Shown here: piece after piece, positions 1 through 5,053 of the stretch
Position numbering within the stretch: the first letter of the stretch is position 1
Layout of the letters: each line of letters begins with the position of its first letter
Assembly (NCBI GenBank): GCA_002733465.1
Contig: NVVT01000010.1
Coordinates: forward strand, 149,409-154,461
Source: Kangiella sp.
Lineage (GTDB): Bacteria; Pseudomonadota; Gammaproteobacteria; Enterobacterales; Kangiellaceae
Length of the DNA: 5,053 nucleotides
Reading direction: 5' to 3'
Made by a program: the position numbers and the translations under genes
The notes under the pieces: generated by a model
Databases searched by the model: none
Seen by the model: only the letters and a program-made list of their open reading frames with translations
Told to the model about the DNA's origin: nothing

Positions 1-2444
1 ATTGGCCAGAGAAATGAAATGTCTATTTCTTCACTCTCTACACCTAACTCATTTCTAACACGGTGGCTTAAATTGACAACATGATTGGCAATGGGTTCAT
101 ATTTTACCCTACTTCTTGCTTTTCTTGTGCCTTTCCCTTGCCCATCACTCGCATCGTTATCATCCCATTCAATATAACTAGAAAGCTCTAAACTCGAGCT
201 AGCACGATAAGAAAACTCCGCCAATAAAGCTGACTGTTCAATTCTATTCGCTTCTATTTGAACTTGATCCATTTGATTATTCAAGAATTGTGCATTATTT
301 TGCAGATTATTGATTGGAGGCGTTTGGTTATTACCCGTTAATAATACTCGATCATTTTGTTGAATGGCTTGTTGTAAGCTTGATTGATTAAATAAAGTGA
401 CTTGTCTTTTATCAAAAAAATACTTACGACCAATTGAAAAAGACGCTATTTCTCGACCGCTGGTATGATCCGTAAACCGATTAGTTAGTGCTAACGCAAC
501 GTGGTTAGTATCACCAATTCTATCATTTCCAGAAAAACGATTCGCACGCCAAAGCTGATTGAAGCTAAAGTCTGGTAGTCTTGTATCAAAATTATTGATT
601 TCAGATTGCTCTTTAAATGGAATATAAGCATAAAAGAGTCTAGGCTCCAAAGTGTGAGTAATCACTCTTTCGGTATGCTTTGAATGACTAATATCCTCGT
701 TTTTTTCTAAATTGTTTTTAATACTAAAATGACGATCAAAAATTAACCCCGTATCAAAACTTAAGATTGGCAAATTTCTCGAAAAACTCAATTCATCCGT
801 GTTTGAAAAAGCTTGCAGTGGGTTCTTTTGTTCATAATGTGTCGATTGAAAAGCTAATTTTGGTGTGAACCACGAGTAAGCATTTCGAAATGGTATGCTA
901 ACTGAAGGTTTTAAGTTGAGTCTTACACCGTGGATCCTTTCTTTATCGGTATGGGTAAAATTGGCAATCTCACTATCAAACTCCCAAAATAGACCACTAG
1001 AAACTGCAAAATGTTCGGCTCGACTAACAAAACTAGGAGTTTTCCGATAAGGCTCTTGCCCAACTAAGGATTGAGTCGATTCTAAAATAAGATCACTTGA
1101 CCAACTATCTCCAACATAAGAGATGTTTCCATAGCTTTCCAATAAAGATTCACTAGAATTCGAATTTTGATTAATTAAGCCCGTGCCTAAATCTCTAAAA
1201 TAATCTCGATCACTTACTTTGCTGGCACTAATTTTAGCCGACCAGTTTTTATTCCAGCGAGTTTCATTATTAAACGCAATTCCCCAACGGTCTTTGCTTA
1301 AACCGTAGTTTCCTAGCCCTAACTCAGGATTAGCCAAAAGCGTTCTTGACGCTAAACTATCATTAGATAATGCTTCTATTGATAACCGATTACTCGTTGT
1401 CTCGGTTAAATATCGATACTCAATACCTAATTGATTACCACGGTTACCTATATTTCGTGGAATAAAAGTGGCATCCATATCGGCTTGGATATTCCAGTAA
1501 ATCGGTAACCTAACATCCAATCCATTTCGACTATTACGGCTAATATCAGGCATTAAAAAACCAGACTTACGTCTGTCATCAATTGGAAAATTAAAATAGG
1601 GAAAATAAAATACCGGTATACCTTTTAATTTAAACCACATTCCCCAGGCTTCAGCCCAACCTTTTGATGTATCTAAAGACAATTCATCAGCCGAGAACAA
1701 CCAACTTCCATCCCCTTTAGGGCAGGTAGTGAAAGTCAAATTCTTTAACGTGCTTACATCTGAATTTTGATTCACTTCGATTAATTCAGCATTTCCATTG
1801 CCATTAATCGCAAAATAATGATATTCAACATCTGACAAAGTCATAATTTGAGTTTTACCATCTCTCACAAAATCTTTAGCTAACAACAACGACTCATCGG
1901 TTTCTAACGAGATTTCTCCAATCGCACTGTCAACACCGCTTGATTTATTTCGTATAAGTTGGTCGGCTCTTAAAATTGAATTTTCAGTAGTCATGCTAAC
2001 GTTTCCTGTTAGCTTGATAAATTCTAGATTATTGACTGGAATGTCATCAGCCTTAATGCTGATATTTTCAATATTAAAAGATTTTTTCTTTTGTGATTTA
2101 CGCTGACGGTTTTGTTCCAAAAGAGATAGCTCTGAAACCGACGGTTCTGAAAAAGGTTGTTCAAAATTGATTGGCGAACGTAATGAGTAGCTACAACTAT
2201 CAAACACTGAATAATCATAACGAGTGACTCCAGGGATTGTTTCATTTAATTCTGGAAATTGAGATTGAAATAACTTGCGATCTTCAAAAGAACTGTTGGT
2301 TATTTCAGAAAAGGCAACAGTATTATTTGATATTGCGAAAGAAATAGCGAGAATAAAAATACGACTAACTGCTCGAGGAAAATTAACGCCGCGAGAAAAG
2401 CTAGTTCTTTTTGCCTTTTTATCTGTTTGTTCGTTTTGAAGCAA
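1..2444 (-). CDS. lptD: LPS-assembly protein LptD (3' end outside the window)
   Basis: LptD is the outer-membrane barrel that, plugged by the lipoprotein LptE, receives lipopolysaccharide from the periplasmic LptA bridge and inserts it into the outer leaflet. Reading from the right, 814 codons are open to the edge with no stop. Residues 1-44 form a signal peptide with a long basic n-region, a hydrophobic core at 29-38 and likely cleavage after TVA. An OstA-like periplasmic domain spans roughly 122-270. The family signature lies at 275-299 (GIPVFYFPY, then RRKSGFLMP), followed by barrel strands with LptD motifs such as YWNIQADMDATFIPR, THTLEPRLFYAYIP and NDRIGDTNHVALALTNR. C84 and C241 (TTCPKG) correspond to E. 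coli C31 and C173; the partner CC pair should lie past the edge. No in-frame ATG or GTG precedes the signal peptide, so TTG at 2444 is chosen; an in-frame TGA lies 15 codons upstream. Odd points are the extension before C84, a basic run at 113-121 and a Q/N-rich insertion at 686-733. Family assignment is firm; the exact start is less so. Confidence 0.95.
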   Translation of the reverse strand, partial: MLQNEQTDKKAKRTSFSRGVNFPRAVSRIFILAISFAISNNTVAFSEITNSSFEDRKLFQSQFPELNETIPGVTRYDYSVFDSCSYSLRSPINFEQPFSEPSVSELSLLEQNRQRKSQKKKSFNIENISIKADDIPVNNLEFIKLTGNVSMTTENSILRADQLIRNKSSGVDSAIGEISLETDESLLLAKDFVRDGKTQIMTLSDVEYHYFAINGNGNAELIEVNQNSDVSTLKNLTFTTCPKGDGSWLFSADELSLDTSKGWAEAWGMWFKLKGIPVFYFPYFNFPIDDRRKSGFLMPDISRNSRNGLDVRLPIYWNIQADMDATFIPRNIGNRGNQLGIEYRYLTETTSNRLSIEALSNDSLASRTLLANPELGLGNYGLSKDRWGIAFNNETRWNKNWSAKISASKVSDRDYFRDLGTGLINQNSNSSESLLESYGNISYVGDSWSSDLILESTQSLVGQEPYRKTPSFVSRAEHFAVSSGLFWEFDSEIANFTHTDKERIHGVRLNLKPSVSIPFRNAYSWFTPKLAFQSTHYEQKNPLQAFSNTDELSFSRNLPILSFDTGLIFDRHFSIKNNLEKNEDISHSKHTERVITHTLEPRLFYAYIPFKEQSEINNFDTRLPDFSFNQLWRANRFSGNDRIGDTNHVALALTNRFTDHTSGREIASFSIGRKYFFDKRQVTLFNQSSLQQAIQQNDRVLLTGNNQTPPINNLQNNAQFLNNQMDQVQIEANRIEQSALLAEFSYRASSSLELSSYIEWDDNDASDGQGKGTRKARSRVKYEPIANHVVNLSHRVRNELGVESEEIDISFLWP

Positions 2445-2450
2445 AAAAAT

Positions 2451-2456
2451 CTCTCT
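2451..2456 (-). promoter_or_regulatory. Ribosome binding site deciding the TTG start of lptD
   Basis: On the minus strand AGAGAG, preceded by AAA, sits six bases (ATTTTT) ahead of the TTG codon at 2444. It is a purine-rich Shine-Dalgarno-like element at a normal distance, and it supports TTG as the initiation codon where no ATG or GTG is available in frame. An AT-rich leader and a non-ATG start would suggest modest translation, which is inference. Confidence 0.55.
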
Positions 2457-2469
2457 TTTATTTAGTTTT

Positions 2470-2505
2470 TGTTTAAAACCCAGAGTTCAACAAACCATTT
2501 AAACA
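2470..2505. repeat. Inverted repeat TGTTTAAA-N20-TTTAAACA in the lptD leader
   Basis: Perfect 8-base arms at 2470-2477 and 2498-2505 face each other across 20 bases, and a further TGTTTAA lies at 2519-2525. The pair sits 26-61 bases ahead of the lptD TTG codon, so it lies in the probable promoter or untranslated leader. It could be an operator or an RNA hairpin near the ribosome site, but the arms are AT-rich and chance is a real alternative. Confidence 0.3.
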
Positions 2506-2557
2506 GCACGCACTCGCCTGTTTAACGCTATTTCTCAGGTCGGCATTTTACAAGAAG

Positions 2558-2684
2558 TTTAATCGAAAAACCTCCGTTATTTGGCTCTTTAATCAACATT
2601 TGGTTCAATTTAATCAAATCCCAACAATATTATTCCTGAGGTTAGAGATGACCCCATATAGATCAAAAAGTTTGTTTTAATCAA
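2558..2684. repeat. Dispersed TTTAATCAA direct repeats
   Basis: The nine-base word TTTAATCAA occurs exactly at 2588-2596, 2609-2617 and 2676-2684, and with one change (TTTAATCGA) at 2558-2566. All four are in the same orientation. Start-to-start distances are 30, 21 and 67 bases; the first two are close to three and two DNA helical turns. They lie in the middle of the divergent region, so they could be binding sites for a regulator of either gene. The AT-rich background makes this tentative. Confidence 0.35.
2648..2680 (+). CDS. Possible ten-codon leader ORF upstream of aroG
   Basis: ATG at 2648 opens a ten-codon frame encoding MTPYRSKSLF and ending in TAA. GAGG at 2638-2641 lies six bases ahead of the ATG, a better ribosome site than the one before aroG. 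It ends 77 bases before the aroG start. One Tyr and one terminal Phe are suggestive of an aromatic amino acid leader, but there is no run of such codons and no attenuator hairpin with a T-tract follows. A promoter at 2725 would bypass it. Most likely chance; recorded because of its position. Confidence 0.15.
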   Translation: MTPYRSKSLF

Positions 2685-2724
2685 TTTATGTGGATTTTCA
2701 AAGAGTTATCCTCAATAATCACAC

Positions 2725-2730
2725 TATAAA
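2725..2730 (+). promoter_or_regulatory. Possible -10 box for aroG
   Basis: TATAAA, one base off the sigma-70 consensus TATAAT, ends 27 bases before the aroG ATG and would give a leader of about 20 bases. The region 15-18 bases upstream (around AAGAGTTAT) holds no good -35 hexamer, so this would be a weak or activator-dependent promoter if real. A second candidate, TATTAT at 2628-2633, lies further upstream, also with a poor -35. Confidence 0.3.
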
Positions 2731-2757
2731 TACTCAAACACTATTGCGAAAGCTAAA

Positions 2758-3795
2758 ATGACACACCAAACCGATGATCTAAGAATAAAGAAGATAAAAG
2801 AGCTGTTACCTCCGGTTGCATTGCTAGAGAAATTCCCTGTTTCACAAAAAGCCAATAAAACCGTTTATTCGGGAAGAAAAGCAATCCAATCAATATTAAA
2901 CGGGCAAGATAATCGTCTATTAGTGATTATTGGTCCATGTTCTATTCATGACCCCAAAGCAGCGCTGGCCTACGCAGATAAACTTTTGCAGCTCCGCGAA
3001 AAATATAAAAACCAATTAGAAATCGTTATGCGTGTTTATTTTGAAAAACCCCGAACAACGGTTGGTTGGAAAGGTTTGATTAATGACCCCTACTTAGATA
3101 ACTCTTGTAAGATAAATGATGGTTTAAAGCTCGCAAGAAAGTTACTGCTGGATATTAATGATAGTGGCATGCCAACTGCTGGCGAGTATTTGGACATGAT
3201 TACACCGCAATATATTGCCGACCTAATGAGTTGGGGAGCGATTGGTGCAAGAACTACTGAATCTCAAGTTCATAGAGAATTAGCTTCTGGACTATCGTGC
3301 ACCGTAGGGTTCAAAAATGGCACCAATGGAAACATTAAAATTGCAGTTGACGCCATTGGTGCAGCTAGTGCTTCACACCACTTTCTGTCGGTGACCAAAT
3401 TCGGCCACTCAGCAATTGTAGAAACCGCTGGCAATAAGGATTGCCATATAATACTAAGAGGTGGTCAAAAACCCAATTATGATGCTGAGCATGTCCAATC
3501 AATTTCAAAACAACTAAAAGAGTCAGGCGTTAATCCAAGAGTCATGATTGACTTTAGTCATGCTAATTGTGAGAAACAATTCAAGAAGCAATTAGATGTT
3601 TGCGATAATATCTGCCAACAAATAAAAGATGGTGAAAAGAATATATTCGGTGTAATGGTAGAAAGTTTTATAGAAGAAGGCACTCAAAAACTTGTTAATG
3701 GAAAAATTGGAACTTTCGGAAAAAGTATAACTGACGGATGTATTGGTTGGAGTGATACTGAAAAATTGATTTCTCAGTTAGCCAGTACTCATTAA
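2758..3795 (+). CDS. aroG: 3-deoxy-7-phosphoheptulonate (DAHP) synthase, Phe-sensitive type
   Basis: This cytoplasmic enzyme condenses phosphoenolpyruvate with erythrose 4-phosphate to DAHP, the first step of the shikimate pathway. The 345 residues (E. coli AroG has 350) form a class I-alpha TIM barrel. The metal ligands C61 (in GPCSIHDP), H268 (DFSHAN), E302 (MVESF) and D326 (SITDGC) are present, as are the PEP-binding R92 and the K97/R99 stretch (RVYFEKPRTTVGWKGLINDP). The N-terminus (DDLRIKKIKELLPP) matches the AroG arm that closes the regulatory site. Ser at 211 (HHFLSVTK) is the AroG state, where Tyr-type AroF has Gly; D6, D7, I10, P150, Q151 and S180 are also kept. Phe inhibition is therefore inferred. 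The ATG is fixed by alignment to the AroG N-terminus, although the preceding GAAAG is only a weak ribosome site. It is divergent from lptD and convergent with the barrel gene, so it is probably transcribed alone. No frameshift or missing key residue is seen. Confidence 0.96.
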   Translation: MTHQTDDLRIKKIKELLPPVALLEKFPVSQKANKTVYSGRKAIQSILNGQDNRLLVIIGPCSIHDPKAALAYADKLLQLREKYKNQLEIVMRVYFEKPRTTVGWKGLINDPYLDNSCKINDGLKLARKLLLDINDSGMPTAGEYLDMITPQYIADLMSWGAIGARTTESQVHRELASGLSCTVGFKNGTNGNIKIAVDAIGAASASHHFLSVTKFGHSAIVETAGNKDCHIILRGGQKPNYDAEHVQSISKQLKESGVNPRVMIDFSHANCEKQFKKQLDVCDNICQQIKDGEKNIFGVMVESFIEEGTQKLVNGKIGTFGKSITDGCIGWSDTEKLISQLASTH

Positions 3796-3852
3796 CGACT
3801 AAAATATTAGCTGAAATATTTCAATCTAAACTTGAGTCATTATGATTTTTAT

Positions 3853-3877
3853 TCTCATTAAAGTGTTGGCAATGAGA
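3853..3877. terminator. Weak hairpin between convergent genes, possible terminator
   Basis: TCTCATT (3853-3859) and AATGAGA (3871-3877) can form a seven-base-pair stem with an eleven-base loop between the aroG stop and the end of the barrel gene. On the plus strand a TTTTT tract follows only at 3886-3890, nine bases after the stem; on the minus strand no clean T-tract follows. The location is right for a shared terminator, but the stem is AT-rich and the spacing is not canonical. The overlapping AGAGCTCT palindrome (3875-3882) could compete with it. Confidence 0.3.
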
Positions 3878-3881
3878 GCTC

Positions 3882-3898
3882 TTGATTTTTAAAATCAA
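3882..3898. repeat. AT-rich palindrome over the barrel gene stop codon
   Basis: TTGATTTT and AAAATCAA flank a single T, making a 17-base perfect inverted repeat that includes the TGA stop of the minus-strand gene. In RNA a six-pair stem with a five-base loop is possible but weak. A second palindrome, TGAAATATTTCA, lies at 3812-3823 just after aroG. They may help 3'-end formation, or simply reflect base composition. Confidence 0.3.
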
Positions 3899-5031
3899 TC
3901 AAACTCCCATTTAACACCAAACGACACTTGATTTCTTTGATATTCGTATTCAACGGTTGAGCTATCAAAAGACGCTACAGATAGTTTTACATAAGTCGAT
4001 AATTTTGTATTCTGTCCACTAAGAGCCAACCACAAATAATCAATATCTAAGGACAATCCTTTATTTTCCTTTGATTGCTCATCTAGATTTTCTCCCACTG
4101 CATCAGTTCGATTATCATAATTGAAAACTGAGTACTTAAGTTTTGCTGAGATTTGATGCTTATCTGTTAACTCTTGCTTAGTATAGACGGAAACATAACT
4201 TGAATTAGAATCCCAATAGCCAGCCTCATTGTCAGTTCTTTTACCATATTTTATTGCCAATTTAAGCGTGTTGTTTTTACCGCTTTTATAACTATAGGTG
4301 CCCTTAATATCAACTAAATTAAAAGCCAATTCAGTTGAAGCAATATCAGCTCCCGCTAAATCTTTCGCTCTACGGTCATCATAATCTCTTACGGTATAAC
4401 TTGTATTTAAAGTGAAGTTAGAGATGTCCGTCACTGGCATTTTCATATCAAAACGCAAGCTGTTATGGGCATAATCTAATTTACTCAATCCTATAACATC
4501 ATAGGATTCATATTGTTTTTCTCGATGTGCCAAACCAAAATCTAACTTAATCTCGCTATCCGTTTTAAAACTAAAGATAGTACCTATATTAAAAATATCA
4601 GCATCATAACGATCACCAAGTAAAACACCTCCAAAACTAGCCTCTACTCCGGTAAACTTACTAACATAGGTCGAATCCGTTTTATTATAATTTCCAAATA
4701 TACGATAACGAACTCTATCCTTCTTAGAGCCAAATTTTGACTTAAAGGTTAAATCAACCTTAGCTTTCGACCAATCAGCATTAGAGTCCTCTGAAAAAGA
4801 TGCACCTTTCAAATCAACCGTAAAGGTTAATTTCTTTTCATGTTTTTGTCTGTATCTCAAATCAAAATAGAAGAAGTTATCTTCAACCGGATTAAATGAA
4901 TCGGTTAATTGATGTGGATTACTATCAACCCCGTAAAGGCTGGATATTTTAATTTCATACGCACTTGCTGTTGAATTAACTAATCCGAGTAAGAGCAGTG
5001 TAACTGCAGGTTTTAGTGTTTTATATTTCAT
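3895..5031 (-). CDS. Putative outer-membrane beta-barrel protein, function unknown
   Basis: I do not recognise a characterised family. From the ATG at 5031 the protein has 378 residues. Residues 1-24 form a clear signal peptide (MKYKTLK, a Leu-rich core, then ASA before the predicted cut). The mature part has no cysteine and alternates polar and hydrophobic residues in about 14-16 short stretches, for example FFYFDLRYRQ, KLTFTVDLKG, RVRYRIFGNYN, SEIKLDFGLAHR, QISAKLKYSVFNYD and VSFGVKWEF, separated by charged, Asp/Asn/Ser-rich turns. This is typical of an outer-membrane barrel; the near-terminal Trp-Glu-Phe resembles a BAM-recognised last strand, although one Asp follows the Phe. YGVDSNPHQL just after the signal peptide resembles the start of many uncharacterised proteobacterial barrels of the BBP2 kind (from memory). 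An ATG five codons upstream (5046) is possible, but it has no good ribosome site ahead and would put the real Shine-Dalgarno inside the gene. It converges with aroG; its promoter is outside the window. A porin or channel is possible but not shown. Confidence 0.75.
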   Translation of the reverse strand: MKYKTLKPAVTLLLLGLVNSTASAYEIKISSLYGVDSNPHQLTDSFNPVEDNFFYFDLRYRQKHEKKLTFTVDLKGASFSEDSNADWSKAKVDLTFKSKFGSKKDRVRYRIFGNYNKTDSTYVSKFTGVEASFGGVLLGDRYDADIFNIGTIFSFKTDSEIKLDFGLAHREKQYESYDVIGLSKLDYAHNSLRFDMKMPVTDISNFTLNTSYTVRDYDDRRAKDLAGADIASTELAFNLVDIKGTYSYKSGKNNTLKLAIKYGKRTDNEAGYWDSNSSYVSVYTKQELTDKHQISAKLKYSVFNYDNRTDAVGENLDEQSKENKGLSLDIDYLWLALSGQNTKLSTYVKLSVASFDSSTVEYEYQRNQVSFGVKWEFD

Positions 5032-5036
5032 ATTAT

Positions 5037-5041
5037 CCCTC
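5037..5041 (-). promoter_or_regulatory. Ribosome binding site choosing the barrel gene start
   Basis: GAGGG on the minus strand lies five bases (ATAAT) ahead of the ATG at 5031. This strong Shine-Dalgarno match favours that ATG over the in-frame one at 5046, and the shorter form also gives a standard-length signal peptide with two lysines directly before the hydrophobic core. Confidence 0.7.
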
Positions 5042-5053
5042 AACATTAAAATG

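Larger units (their letters stand above)
2445..2757. promoter_or_regulatory. Divergent intergenic region between lptD and aroG
   Basis: These 313 bases separate two divergent genes and should hold promoters for both. What can be seen: an AT-rich stretch with copies of TTTAATCAA (2558-2684), an inverted repeat TGTTTAAA/TTTAAACA near lptD (2470-2505), a ten-codon ORF with a ribosome site (2648-2680), and a TATAAA box (2725-2730) ahead of aroG. On the minus strand TAAAAT (2550-2545) could be a -10 box for lptD, but no good -35 box accompanies it. I found no full TyrR box (TGTAAA-N6-TTTACA), no convincing sigma-E promoter and no GC-rich terminator hairpin. No larger gene is visible on either strand here. 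Confidence 0.6.

Noticed and set aside
2024..2245. A 73-codon ATG reading frame on the minus strand
   Set aside because: It lies wholly inside lptD in a different frame of the same strand, and its product has no recognisable features, while the lptD frame matches the family throughout.
1..2444. lptD as a truncated pseudogene because it has no stop codon
   Set aside because: The frame simply runs off the left edge; motifs are continuous with no frameshift, and the missing part is the expected C-terminal end with the CC pair.
2461..2500. Sigma-E promoter for lptD (GAACTC on the minus strand as a -35)
   Set aside because: lptD is sigma-E dependent in E. coli, but the match is partial and no convincing -10 element lies at the right distance.
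2540..2560. TTTTACA at 2546-2552 as half of a TyrR box
   Set aside because: No TGTAAA partner is found six bases away, so it does not meet the palindromic consensus.
5031..5046. ATG at 5046 as the start of the barrel gene
   Set aside because: The strong GAGGG ribosome site serves the ATG at 5031, and the shorter product has a more typical signal peptide.
1..5053. tRNA or rRNA genes, insertion sequences, CRISPR arrays, toxin-antitoxin or phage genes
   Set aside because: I saw no cloverleaf-like structure, terminal inverted repeats with a transposase, regularly spaced repeats, or small paired genes on either strand; most of the window is filled by three long genes.

Overview
The window carries three protein genes of an AT-rich (by eye roughly 35-40 % G+C) Gram-negative bacterium. 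An LptD outer-membrane LPS translocon and an AroG-type DAHP synthase that aligns without gaps to the Escherichia coli enzyme through the catalytic barrel point to a low-GC gammaproteobacterium. I cannot name the genus.

Layout: (1) 1-2444, minus strand: lptD, open at the left edge. It has a TTG start, signal peptide, periplasmic OstA-like domain and most of the C-terminal barrel; the last part, about 100 residues by comparison with E. coli, is outside the window. (2) 2445-2757: a 313-base divergent intergenic region between lptD and the DAHP synthase gene, with repeated TTTAATCAA words, a TGTTTAAA inverted repeat in the lptD leader, a possible ten-codon ORF and weak promoter-like elements. (3) 2758-3795, plus strand: aroG, complete, with all metal and PEP ligands and the residues expected of a phenylalanine-sensitive enzyme. 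(4) 3796-3894: a short convergent intergenic region with AT-rich palindromes and one weak hairpin. (5) 3895-5031, minus strand: a signal-peptide-bearing, cysteine-free protein with the look of an outer-membrane beta-barrel, of unknown function.

Functionally the window is mostly housekeeping. LptD and the downstream barrel are both outer-membrane proteins that would depend on the BAM machinery, while AroG commits carbon to aromatic amino acids. The genes do not form an operon: lptD and aroG diverge, and aroG and the barrel gene converge. I see no RNA gene, mobile element, CRISPR array or defence-like module, and no convincing new system. The points most worth a second look are the glutamine/asparagine-rich insertion and N-terminal extension in LptD, the unassigned barrel protein, and the repeated words in the divergent intergenic region.
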